Counted from the first letter of the stretch, positions 1 to 5,187 are shown. The stretch: 5,486 nucleotides of DNA from an uncultured Labedella sp. (GCA_934636065.1 CAKTZW010000164.1:1-5486); one strand, 5' to 3'. A program made the numbers and translations. The notes: generated from the sequence alone by a model not told the origin.

Positions 1-2
1 CG

Positions 3-188
3 GGAACACATCTCTTCACATATTGTTCGAACCTCAAATTCGACTCTTTCGCTGCGTGCTGCGGCGGATGCGCGGTGACGTTCCTGGGAAGTGCGATTGC
101 AGGCGGACTTTGCGCAGCCATCGTTTGCACGTCCTGCTACAGCTCCAATTGCAGAGCATGGGCGACCACATGCGTGATCAACAGTTAG
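3..188 (+). CDS. Cys-rich small protein, C-terminal 61 residues (5' end off the window); possible bacteriocin-like peptide
   Basis: The frame is open from the left edge to TAG at 186-188 and no start is visible, so the gene is cut by the window. The 61 visible residues contain nine cysteines, at visible positions 8, 19, 20, 23, 37, 42, 45, 50 and 57. They include a CCGGC cluster, a small-residue hydrophobic stretch (FLGSAIAGG, 27-35) and a CxxxxCxxCxxxxC run. Charged residues are almost absent. This composition resembles disulfide-rich secreted peptides such as the halocin C8-like group, but I base that on pattern only and recall no specific homologue. The reading frame that overlaps it in phase 2 gives an Arg/Leu-rich product typical of a shadow, which favours this frame over 23-157. 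The region has lower GC than the rest. The protein overlaps the start of the next gene by about 20-30 bases, suggesting coupling. Whether it is secreted cannot be judged without its N-terminus. Confidence 0.5.
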   Translation, partial: GTHLFTYCSNLKFDSFAACCGGCAVTFLGSAIAGGLCAAIVCTSCYSSNCRAWATTCVINS

Positions 189-484
189 GCGTCAGCGCCG
201 GCGAGTGGGGGTCGGGTCTCCGCAGGCCCGATGTCCGGTCGTTCATCGTCGCCGGTGCGCTTCTCCTGATCGCGATCGGCTGGTGGTCCGGGCTGCTCGG
301 GCCGAATGATGCCCCGGTCATCGGAGGATTCGGAACTCTCTTCACCATCGTTGCTGTCGTCAGCTTCGCGCACGGCATCCATGCCCACCGTCTCATCGCC
401 GATTCGCCTCGGCGCTCAGGCGCCACGACGCCGCGACCGAACGAGGGACGTGGTGCCCCCGAAGCGGAGGGCGAGCGGGACTGA
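158..484 (+). CDS. Small two-helix membrane protein of unknown function
   Basis: About 108 residues, not recognised. A short polar N-terminus (MGDHMRDQQLG) is followed by two hydrophobic helices. Counted from the ATG at 158, these are about residues 28-49 (SFIVAGALLLIAIGWWSGLLG) and 54-77 (starting APVIGGFGTLF and ending SFAHGIH). A charged tail rich in Arg, Pro and Glu follows and is probably cytoplasmic. The start is uncertain: ATG 158 and ATG 170 are in frame, and neither has a convincing ribosome site. Both lie inside the end of the Cys-rich reading frame, so translational coupling is plausible. An open frame reaches back to an ATG at 23, but its first 45 codons give an Arg-rich sequence that looks non-coding. 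If the upstream peptide is a bacteriocin, this protein would be a natural candidate for its immunity or export partner; that is inference only. Confidence 0.55.
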   Translation: MGDHMRDQQLGVSAGEWGSGLRRPDVRSFIVAGALLLIAIGWWSGLLGPNDAPVIGGFGTLFTIVAVVSFAHGIHAHRLIADSPRRSGATTPRPNEGRGAPEAEGERD

Positions 485-519
485 GGGACCGCCGAGGCGG
501 GCCCGCCCCACCACATCGC

Positions 520-569
520 CACTTTGAGCGGAATGCGTCGCTCATACCGGACAAAAACCGCTCAAAGTG
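520..569. repeat. 12-bp perfect inverted repeat with 26-bp spacer between convergent genes
   Basis: CACTTTGAGCGG (520-531) is the exact reverse complement of CCGCTCAAAGTG (558-569). The spacer contains a third piece, CGCTCA (539-544), which can also pair with TGAGCG (525-530) across an 8-base loop. Two mutually exclusive hairpins are therefore possible. There is no T-tract on either strand, so a standard intrinsic terminator is not supported. Position between the 3' ends of two convergent genes fits a transcription-ending or dispersed palindromic (REP-like) element. The rest of 485-596 holds only a 12-bp G/C palindrome (496-507). Confidence 0.6.
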
Positions 570-596
570 ACTACTTCGCGGAGCGGCGGAGCCCGC

Positions 597-1790
597 TCAG
601 TTGGCGCGGTGGCGCACGCTCACGAGCACGAGGGCCCCGAGGATCGCCGCGAGGCCGCCGACGAACAGGGGCGTGCTCGCGGAGACGCCGTCGACGAGAA
701 GCCCGCCGACGATGGCGCCGACCGCGATCGCGACGTTGCAGACGGTCACGATGAGGCCGCCGATCTGCTCGAGCCGCTCGGGCTCGACCCGCGCACCCCA
801 CGTGAGAACCGAGGTCGGCACGCCCCCGAAGCCGAAGCCCCACAGCGCCGCCGCGACGAACAAGCCGACGATCGTGCCGCCCGCGACGAGCATCGTGATC
901 ATCCCGAGCCCGACGACCGCCGGGAAGAGGAAGACCGCCACCCGGATCGCGCGGTCGGCGAGCGGGCCGCTCGTGATCGTCCCGAGCACGTTCGCGACCC
1001 CGAAGACGAGCAGCAGCATCGCGAGCCCGCCGGCGTCGATCGACGAGATGTCCTCGGCCGCGGGCCGGATGTAGGTGAACCCGCTGAAGTGCCCGCTGAA
1101 GACGAAGAGGATCGCGAGCAGGCCGAGCAGCACGGTCCCCGACCGGAGGGTCGCCCCGAGGGCGCGCAGTCCGCTCGCCGCACCCGGCGTCACACGCGGA
1201 AGGGTCGCGGCCTGCACGATCAGCGCGACGAGCGCGATCCCCGCGCCGAGGAGGAACACTCCACGCCAGCCCCAGAGCTCACCGAGCCAGGCGCCGAGCG
1301 GGACGGCCACGATGGTCGCGACGGAGACGCCCGAGTTGATGACGGTGAGCGCGCGACCGAGGTGGTCGGGGTGCACGAGGTGGGCGGCCACCGCGGTCGC
1401 CATCGCCCAGAACCCGCCGAGGGCGACGCCGAGCAGGATGCGCGCCGCGAGCAGGACGAGCAGGTTCGGCGCGAGCGCGACGAGCACGTTCGACAGGACG
1501 GCGAGGAGGGTGAGACCGATCATGACGCGGCGGCGGTCGGCTCTCGGGAGCACCGCCGCGATGAGCAGGGCTGACAGTGCGGCGGCGAACGCCGTCACGG
1601 TGACGCTCTGGCCGGCGGCACCGGCCGTGACCCTGAGGTCGTCGGCGATGCGCGGCAGCAGGCTCGCGGGCAGGAACTCCGACATGACGATGGCGAAGAT
1701 GCCGAGGCCGAGGGAGACGACCCCGGCCCAGGAGGCGGGTCGCTGCGTCCCGGCGGAGACGGTGGGGGTGGAGGCGGTCGTGGCGCTCAC
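597..1790 (-). CDS. Major facilitator superfamily exporter, NepI-like (purine ribonucleoside efflux type)
   Basis: A 397-residue inner-membrane secondary transporter, a normal length for a 12-helix MFS exporter. From memory it resembles E. coli NepI, the inosine/guanosine efflux pump: SEFLPASLLPRIADDL (37-52) in the first helix and loop, AGQSVTVTAF (59-68), the ADRRRV loop between helices 2 and 3 (84-89), ARILLGVALGGFWAM (116-130), and PLGAWLGELWGWR (164-176). A second MFS motif-A-like loop, SGPLADRAIR (274-283), lies in the C-terminal half. It probably exports a small solute by proton antiport; the NepI-like substrate is inferred and could equally be a drug or sugar. The GTG at 1790 is chosen because AAAGGA lies 4 bases upstream and the hydrophobic core starts soon after. 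Extending to an ATG at 1931 would add 47 implausible residues across the promoter region. It is divergent from the adjacent XRE regulator, which probably controls it. Confidence 0.88.
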   Translation of the reverse strand: MSATTASTPTVSAGTQRPASWAGVVSLGLGIFAIVMSEFLPASLLPRIADDLRVTAGAAGQSVTVTAFAAALSALLIAAVLPRADRRRVMIGLTLLAVLSNVLVALAPNLLVLLAARILLGVALGGFWAMATAVAAHLVHPDHLGRALTVINSGVSVATIVAVPLGAWLGELWGWRGVFLLGAGIALVALIVQAATLPRVTPGAASGLRALGATLRSGTVLLGLLAILFVFSGHFSGFTYIRPAAEDISSIDAGGLAMLLLVFGVANVLGTITSGPLADRAIRVAVFLFPAVVGLGMITMLVAGGTIVGLFVAAALWGFGFGGVPTSVLTWGARVEPERLEQIGGLIVTVCNVAIAVGAIVGGLLVDGVSASTPLFVGGLAAILGALVLVSVRHRAN

Positions 1791-1804
1791 GGGGTCCTTT
1801 CGAA

Positions 1805-1838
1805 ATACCGGCCCGGTTCGGGCCGTTGTGAACGGTAT
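1805..1838. promoter_or_regulatory. Nested inverted repeats upstream of the exporter (candidate operator/promoter)
   Basis: ATACCG (1805-1810) pairs with CGGTAT (1833-1838), 22 bases apart. Inside lies a tighter hairpin, GGCCCG (1810-1815) with CGGGCC (1819-1824) around GTT. On the minus strand TACCGT (1837-1832) could serve as a -10 box, giving a leader of about 35 bases to the GTG at 1790 with its AAAGGA ribosome site. The overlap of a dyad with a possible exporter promoter is what a repressor site would look like. No protein-DNA evidence exists in the sequence itself. Confidence 0.35.
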
Positions 1839-1862
1839 GAGCGATCGAGAGCCGCAGACAGA

Positions 1863-1882
1863 GTCCCCCGCAGCCGGGGGAC
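1863..1882. promoter_or_regulatory. 20-bp palindrome, candidate regulator operator
   Basis: GTCCCCCG (1863-1870) and CGGGGGAC (1875-1882) form a perfect 8-bp dyad around CAGC. It lies centrally between the divergent exporter and regulator genes, about 35 bases upstream of the regulator's putative -10 box. Size and spacing suit a dimeric HTH protein. G/C-rich dyads also occur by chance in DNA this rich in G and C, so the assignment is tentative. Confidence 0.4.
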
Positions 1883-1916
1883 CGGCGGGACCCCGGCTAT
1901 CCGACCGGCCGCGGCC

Positions 1917-1922
1917 TAGGGT
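1917..1922 (+). promoter_or_regulatory. -10 box (TAGGGT) for leaderless start of the regulator
   Basis: TAGGGT fits the actinobacterial TAnnnT -10 pattern and is followed by exactly 7 bases (1923-1929) before ATG 1930. No purine-rich ribosome site lies between, so transcription would begin at or next to the A of the ATG, giving a leaderless mRNA. No convincing -35 hexamer is seen. Confidence 0.5.
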
Positions 1923-1929
1923 CGACCCC

Positions 1930-2796
1930 ATGAGCGAGATCAGGAACCCCCTCGGCGCGTATCTGCGTGCCCGACGCGAGTCCGTGACGCCGCAGCAGGT
2001 CGGGATCCGCGAGGTCGGCGTGCGACGCGTGCCGGGACTCCGCCGCGAGGAGGTCGCGATGCTGGCGGGGATCAGTGCCGACTACTACCTGCGCCTCGAG
2101 CGCGGGCGTGACCGGAACCCGTCGGTCCAGGTGCTCGAGGCGATCGCCCGCGTGCTGCAGCTCGACGACGAGGCACTCGCGCACCTCCTGACGCTGGCGG
2201 CCGACGTCCCGACGCATCGCCGGCGCCGTCCCGCGAAGGAGACGCCGCCCCTCAGCGCCCTCAAGCTGCTCGACGCGCTCGCGCAGCCCGCGTACATCGA
2301 GGGCCGCTACTTCGACGTGCTCGCGTCCAACGCCCTCGCCCGGGCCCTCGACCCGGGCCTCGTCGTGGGTCGGAATCTGCTTCGGGACCTTTTCCTCGAC
2401 CCCGAGACGCAGGAGCTGCACCCCGACTGGGAGCACGTCACCGAGTGCTTCATCGCGAGTCTGCGGCAGGCCGTCGGGAAGGACATCGACGACCCGCGCT
2501 ACATCGAGCTGACCGGTCAGCTCTCGCTCGCGAGTGCGGAGTTCGCGCGCCTCTGGGGCCGGCACGAGGTGCGCAGCCAGACCGGTACACGGTTCCTCAT
2601 CGACCACCCGCAGGTCGGGGAGCTCCGGCTGAACCGTGAGCGCCTCGCGATCGGCGGCGCCGAGGGCATGATGCTCGTGGTCTTCCATGCGGACGCGGGT
2701 TCCGCCGCCGCGGAGAAGCTCGAGTTGCTCGCGTCCGCCTGCCTCCCCGCCGCGGAGCCCGACCGGGAGACGATGCGCCGCTCCGAGCCCGCCTGA
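1930..2796 (+). CDS. XRE-family HTH regulator with MmyB-like ligand-binding domain
   Basis: A 288-residue cytoplasmic DNA-binding protein, a usual length for this family. The N-terminal helix-turn-helix carries the family signature: VPGLRREEVAMLAGIS (34-49) followed by ADYYLRLERGRDRNPS (50-65) and VLEAIARVLQLDDEA (68-82). A linker (about 92-108) leads to an MmyB-like (MLTR) ligand-binding domain, recognised from DDPRYIELTGQLSLASAEF (187-205), LWGRHEV (208-214), HPQVGELRLNRERL (226-239) and LVVFHADAGSAAAEKLELLA (249-268). Members are thought to bind small hydrophobic ligands and often sit beside a divergent exporter or oxidoreductase gene; here the neighbour is an MFS exporter 139 bp away. I infer that it represses or activates that gene and perhaps itself, through the inverted repeats between them. 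The ATG at 1930 is supported by the -10 box seven bases upstream; an open frame extending further back is the exporter's antisense shadow. Confidence 0.9.
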   Translation: MSEIRNPLGAYLRARRESVTPQQVGIREVGVRRVPGLRREEVAMLAGISADYYLRLERGRDRNPSVQVLEAIARVLQLDDEALAHLLTLAADVPTHRRRRPAKETPPLSALKLLDALAQPAYIEGRYFDVLASNALARALDPGLVVGRNLLRDLFLDPETQELHPDWEHVTECFIASLRQAVGKDIDDPRYIELTGQLSLASAEFARLWGRHEVRSQTGTRFLIDHPQVGELRLNRERLAIGGAEGMMLVVFHADAGSAAAEKLELLASACLPAAEPDRETMRRSEPA

Positions 2797-2799
2797 CCC

Positions 2800-2867
2800 G
2801 GTCCCAGAGCCTGTCGAAGGGCGGTCCCTGAGCCTGTCGAATGCCGGTCTAGGGCCTGTCGAAGGGC
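2800..2867 (+). repeat. Tandem repeat, three copies of 22-23 bp (TGAGCCTGTCGAAG-type element)
   Basis: Copies begin at 2800, 2823 and 2846. Each starts GGTC and contains GCCTGTCGAA: unit 1 carries AGAGCCTGTCGAAGGGC, unit 2 CTGAGCCTGTCGAATGCC, and unit 3 TAGGGCCTGTCGAAGGGC, one base shorter. The last GGTC recurs at 2868-2871. The array begins four bases after the regulator's stop codon. The core TGAGCCTGTCGAAG is, to my knowledge, a common dispersed intergenic element in actinobacterial genomes. Confidence 0.8.
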
Positions 2868-2897
2868 GGTCGGCAGTCGCGTGACGCTTCGACAGGC
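2854..2897. terminator. 11-bp stem-loop between convergent genes, possible bidirectional terminator
   Basis: GCCTGTCGAAG (2854-2864, in repeat copy 3) pairs perfectly with CTTCGACAGGC (2887-2897) across a 22-base loop. It lies between the 3' ends of the plus-strand regulator and the minus-strand membrane protein. There is no run of T on either side, so it is hairpin-only. Copies 1 and 2 offer the same inverted partner competing stems. Confidence 0.5.
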
Positions 2898-2906
2898 TCA
2901 GCGACC
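2887..2906 (-). repeat. Inverted fourth copy of the TGAGCCTGTCGAAG element
   Basis: Read on the minus strand this is GGTCGCTGAGCCTGTCGAAG, differing at only two of 20 positions from copy 2 of the tandem array (GGTCCCTGAGCCTGTCGAAT). The TGA of the element (2900-2898) is the stop codon of the minus-strand membrane protein, so the repeat supplies the gene's end. Confidence 0.75.
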
Positions 2907-3548
2907 GGAAACGCGTGAGCGCCCGGCGGCGATAAGGCACGCGACGCCTGTCGCCGCGAGCAGGAGCGGACCGACGACGTCGCCCAGCCGCGTCGCGGCG
3001 ATCAGCAGTTCCTGAGTCGCGGTCGGCAGGAGCACCGGGATCAGCACCCAGAACACCCCGACGAGCGCCGACCACCCGAGAGCGGCGGATGCCGCGAGCA
3101 CGACGGCGGCCGGTGTGCGCCCGACCCGCGCCACGCTCCAGACCCCGACGGCTCCCGCGACGAGCGTGAGCGCCCCGAGGACGAGCACCAGGATCCCCGC
3201 CGCCGCCGAGAGCGGCCGGGGGTCGGCCGGCGTCAACGACGCGAGGAGCGGCCCGGCCAGGACGCCCACGGCGAAGACGCGGAACGCGACGGCGCCGGCC
3301 CGGTCGATCGCGGCGTCCTCACCGTCGCGAGCGCCGAGACGCGGCAGCGACGCGACGAGCGCGGCGGCCGCGACGAGCACGAGCGTCACGAGGTAGGCCA
3401 CTCGTCCACCCTCGAAGAGCAGCGTGTTCATGCGCAGCACGACCAGGCCGACCTGCAGCACGGCGGCGGCGATGAGGAGAAGGCCGGCCACCCGCACGGT
3501 GAGCGGGGCTGATGCGCGAGTGACGGGGTCTGCGGCGACGCTGGTCAT
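2898..3548 (-). CDS. Multi-helix integral membrane protein of unknown function
   Basis: A 216-residue protein, not recognised. After a short polar N-terminus (1-15) about six hydrophobic segments are visible, at roughly 18-40, 50-68, 86-106, 115-139, 146-175 and 192-209, ending in a short Arg-rich tail (GRSRVSGR). The loop between segments 2 and 3 is charged (RLGARDGEDAAIDR, 70-83). No catalytic or transport motif is evident. The start at ATG 3548 is well supported: minus-strand CGAGGAG lies 5 bases upstream, and a TACGAT -10 box lies about 25 bases upstream. Its stop codon is embedded in an inverted repeat copy. It is divergent from the methyltransferase-family gene at 3638, but nothing shows that the two act together. 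Codon use is consistent with its neighbours. Confidence 0.75.
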   Translation of the reverse strand: MTSVAADPVTRASAPLTVRVAGLLLIAAAVLQVGLVVLRMNTLLFEGGRVAYLVTLVLVAAAALVASLPRLGARDGEDAAIDRAGAVAFRVFAVGVLAGPLLASLTPADPRPLSAAAGILVLVLGALTLVAGAVGVWSVARVGRTPAAVVLAASAALGWSALVGVFWVLIPVLLPTATQELLIAATRLGDVVGPLLLAATGVACLIAAGRSRVSGR

Positions 3549-3553
3549 CGGAA

Positions 3554-3579
3554 CTCCTCGAGACGTTTCCCTGATCGTA
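3554..3579 (-). promoter_or_regulatory. -10 box and ribosome site for the minus-strand membrane protein
   Basis: On the minus strand TACGAT (3579-3574) matches the TAnnnT -10 pattern. CGAGGAG (3560-3554) is a strong Shine-Dalgarno sequence with 5-base spacing to ATG 3548. Together they imply a short leader of about 18-20 bases. The -35 region is not recognisable. Confidence 0.5.
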
Positions 3580-3625
3580 GGACGAGACGAGCCCGAGGGG
3601 GAGGTCCCCGCTGCCGGTCGCTCCC

Positions 3626-3631
3626 TAGAAT
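3626..3631 (+). promoter_or_regulatory. -10 box (TAGAAT) for leaderless start of the methyltransferase-family gene
   Basis: TAGAAT is followed by six bases (CGCGAC) and then ATG 3638, with no ribosome site in between, which fits a leaderless transcript. A 12-bp dyad, GGGGA-GG-TCCCC (3598-3609), ends 16 bases before the -10 box and could be an operator or a chance G/C dyad. Confidence 0.5.
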
Positions 3632-3637
3632 CGCGAC

Positions 3638-4609
3638 ATGTCCCTGTCCGCTCTCGGCCGCGCCATCGAGCGAGCGCGGATCGACGAGCGCTGCCGGGTG
3701 ACGGATCGGCTCGGTGCTCGACACGGCCGGCTCTACTTCGCGGCGCAAGCGGTGGCCGGAGCGCTGTGGTGGGTCGGCGTCTTCACGGTGCCGCTCGTCC
3801 GCGCGTCGACGCTCGGTCGTCTCGACCCCGTCGTCGTCGCCGCGCTCGACGTGCCCCTCTTCGTGCTCGCGTCGGCCCTCGTCGCGCTCGGCGCGCGCTG
3901 GGCTGTGTGGATCGCGGTGCCGTGGGCCGTGCTCGTGACGGTCGGGATGGTCGCCTACGCGACGCTGACCGGGGAAGCGGGCTGGGGCGCCGTGCTCATG
4001 ATCGCGTCGGCCGCGGGAAGCGTCGCCGCCGGGCTCCTCGTCGTGCTCGGTCGGCTGCCGGCCGAGTGGATCATCCGCGGACCCTTCGGGTTCCGGCTCG
4101 CCCGGCCCGGCCCGGTGCGCTCGCACGTGCGACGGACCGGCGTGCAGCTCGTCGTGTTCTGGGGCCTGTTCCTCGTGGTCTTCCCGCTCGCGATCGCGTT
4201 CCTCGAACGGCGCTGGCAGCTCGAGGTGCCCGTGCCGATCGTGGTCCCGGTCGTCGGCGTCGTGATCCTCGTCGCGGCGAGCGCCCTCGGGATCTGGTCG
4301 GCGGTCACGATGTCGACGCTCGGGGAGGGGACGCCGCTTCCGTCCGCGACGGCCCGCCGGCTCGTGATCGCCGGCCCCTATCGATTCGTGCGCAACCCGA
4401 TGGCCGTCGCGGGCATCGTCCAGGGCGCGGCCGTCGGTCTCATCCTCGAGTCCTGGCTCGTCGTCGTGTACGCGGTCGCGGGATCGTTCGTATGGAACGA
4501 GCTGGTGCGGCCCATCGAGGAGGCGGATCTCGAGGCACGGTTCGGACCCGAGTACGTCGCCTATCGCGACCGTGTCGCGTGCTGGGTCCCCCGGTCTCCG
4601 CAGGGCTGA
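3638..4609 (+). CDS. Isoprenylcysteine carboxyl methyltransferase / phospholipid methyltransferase family membrane protein
   Basis: A 323-residue integral membrane protein. The C-terminal part carries the family's catalytic signature: LGEGTPLP (228-235), LVIAGPYRFVRNPM (242-255, including the GPYRxxRNP S-adenosylmethionine-binding element), a hydrophobic hairpin, then EEADLEARFGPEYVAYRDRV (294-313) and the closing VPR (317-319). Family members methylate membrane-embedded lipid or thiol-carboxyl substrates; bacterial substrates are mostly unknown, so the reaction here is inferred only at family level. The N-terminal half (about 35-185) adds roughly five hydrophobic segments, making the protein longer than the usual family length of about 150-220 residues. 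The ATG at 3638 is chosen because it lies six bases after a -10 box; no ribosome site precedes it. It appears to form a single-gene unit, ending in a hairpin that overlaps its stop codon. Confidence 0.85.
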   Translation: MSLSALGRAIERARIDERCRVTDRLGARHGRLYFAAQAVAGALWWVGVFTVPLVRASTLGRLDPVVVAALDVPLFVLASALVALGARWAVWIAVPWAVLVTVGMVAYATLTGEAGWGAVLMIASAAGSVAAGLLVVLGRLPAEWIIRGPFGFRLARPGPVRSHVRRTGVQLVVFWGLFLVVFPLAIAFLERRWQLEVPVPIVVPVVGVVILVAASALGIWSAVTMSTLGEGTPLPSATARRLVIAGPYRFVRNPMAVAGIVQGAAVGLILESWLVVVYAVAGSFVWNELVRPIEEADLEARFGPEYVAYRDRVACWVPRSPQG

Positions 4610-4630
4610 CCCCGCGCTCCGCGGTCAGCC
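4604..4630. terminator. Stem-loop overlapping the methyltransferase-family stop codon
   Basis: GGCTGACC (4604-4611) pairs with GGTCAGCC (4623-4630) across an 11-base loop that has its own GCG/CGC pairing potential. The left arm includes the TGA stop (4607-4609) of the plus-strand gene. The right arm includes, on the minus strand, the TGA stop of the DUF1905-like remnant. No T-tract follows, so it would be a hairpin-only terminator. Confidence 0.5.
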
Positions 4631-4789
4631 TCGGCGAGGCGGCCACCGCCGGACGATGGTGACCGTCACCGGATCGCCGACGTCCTTGCCGAGCGACTTC
4701 CGGACCTTCGCGCTGAGCGACACCATGTGGCTACCGGTGCCGCGCTCGGATACCGGGTCCGCCGGTCTCCCCGCCGCACCGCCGGCGCG
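4625..4789 (-). pseudogene. Remnant of a DUF1905-type protein (C-terminal end only)
   Basis: On the minus strand the frame is open from after a TAG (4792-4790) to TGA (4627-4625). The last 33 codons begin at an ATG at 4726 and read MVSLSAKVRKSLGKDVGDPV, then VTVTIVRRWPPRRG. Preceded by GTGSH, this resembles the end of DUF1905-family domains, where a Gly-rich turn leads to a (V/L)(P/S)LSxxVRxxxGxxxGDxVxVT pattern. The N-terminal half of such a domain is missing. The frame stops after 21 further codons, no ribosome site precedes the ATG, and the upstream DNA is the promoter of the DUF2200 gene. I read it as a truncated relic. A genuine 33-residue peptide is possible but less likely. Confidence 0.5.
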
Positions 4790-4790
4790 C

Positions 4791-4827
4791 TAGCGTTGAC
4801 TTACGCGCGCACTCGTCCGACGGAGGA
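4791..4827 (+). promoter_or_regulatory. -10 box (TAGCGT) and ribosome site of the DUF2200 gene
   Basis: TAGCGT (4791-4796) fits the TAnnnT pattern and implies a leader of about 30 bases. GGAGGA (4822-4827) is a strong Shine-Dalgarno sequence with 6-base spacing to ATG 4834. Unlike the other plus-strand starts at 1930, 3638 and 5268, this one is clearly leadered. Confidence 0.5.
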
Positions 4828-4833
4828 ATCGCC

Positions 4834-5187
4834 ATGGCCGGTCACCGCATCTTCGGCACTCCGTTCGCCGCCATCTACCCGCACTACGTCGCGAAGGCGG
4901 AACGGAAGGGCCACACCGCGGAGGAAGTCGACCACGTCATCTCGTGGCTCACCGGTTATGCCGCGTCGGACCTCCGGCGCACCCTCGACGAGGGGTTGTC
5001 GCTCGAGGATTTCTTCGCGGACGCGCCGGCCATGAACCCGAACGCCTCGCTCATCACGGGCACCATCTGCGGCGTGCGAGTGCAGGAGCTCGACGACCCG
5101 CTCATGCAGAAGATCCGCTACATGGACCTGCTGGTGGACGAGGTCGCGCGGGGCAAGAAGATGGCCTCGATCCTGCGCGGGTCCTGA
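4834..5187 (+). CDS. DUF2200 family protein
   Basis: A 117-residue soluble protein covering the whole DUF2200 family length. The match is end to end: HRIFGTPFAAIYPHYVAKAE (4-23), then RKGHTAEEVDHVISWLTGY (24-42), FFADAPAMNPNASLITGTIC (60-79), GVRVQELDDPLMQKIRYMD (80-98) and VDEVARGKKMASILR (101-115). The function of the family is unknown; it is a small conserved protein found singly in many bacteria, and nothing in the neighbourhood adds a role. The start is secure because of the GGAGGA ribosome site 6 bases upstream. No membrane segment or signal peptide is seen. A broken DUF1905-like gene lies directly upstream on the opposite strand, ending within the DUF2200 promoter. Confidence 0.92.
   Translation: MAGHRIFGTPFAAIYPHYVAKAERKGHTAEEVDHVISWLTGYAASDLRRTLDEGLSLEDFFADAPAMNPNASLITGTICGVRVQELDDPLMQKIRYMDLLVDEVARGKKMASILRGS

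Noticed and set aside
23..157. N-terminal extension of the small membrane protein to ATG 23
   Set aside because: The extra 45 residues are Arg/Leu-rich without structure, and the overlapping frame gives the more protein-like Cys-rich sequence.
496..507. Perfect palindrome GGCGGGCCCGCC just after the small membrane protein gene
   Set aside because: It has no loop, so it cannot form a proper hairpin, and such G/C palindromes are expected by chance in this composition.
567..1574. 335-residue plus-strand open frame rich in Asp, Glu, Arg and His
   Set aside because: Antisense shadow of the exporter: low-complexity charged composition from G/C-rich codon bias, no domain, and the opposite strand encodes a clear MFS protein.
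1075..1929. Upstream extension of the regulator's open frame back to ATG 1075
   Set aside because: It is antisense to the exporter and crosses the divergent promoter region; the HTH protein begins naturally at ATG 1930 behind a -10 box.
1791..1931. 47-residue N-terminal extension of the exporter to ATG 1931
   Set aside because: It runs through the shared promoter and dyads and has no transporter-like sequence; GTG 1790 has a good ribosome site.
2800..2906. Possible CRISPR array
   Set aside because: Units of 22-23 bp follow head to tail without unique spacers, one copy is inverted, and no cas gene is nearby.
1897..3075. 392-residue minus-strand open frame
   Set aside because: Arg/Asp/Val-rich shadow of the regulator that also spans the repeat cluster; no recognisable domain.
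3424..4662. 412-residue plus-strand open frame
   Set aside because: Arg-rich shadow overlapping the real methyltransferase-family gene in another frame and the promoter region.
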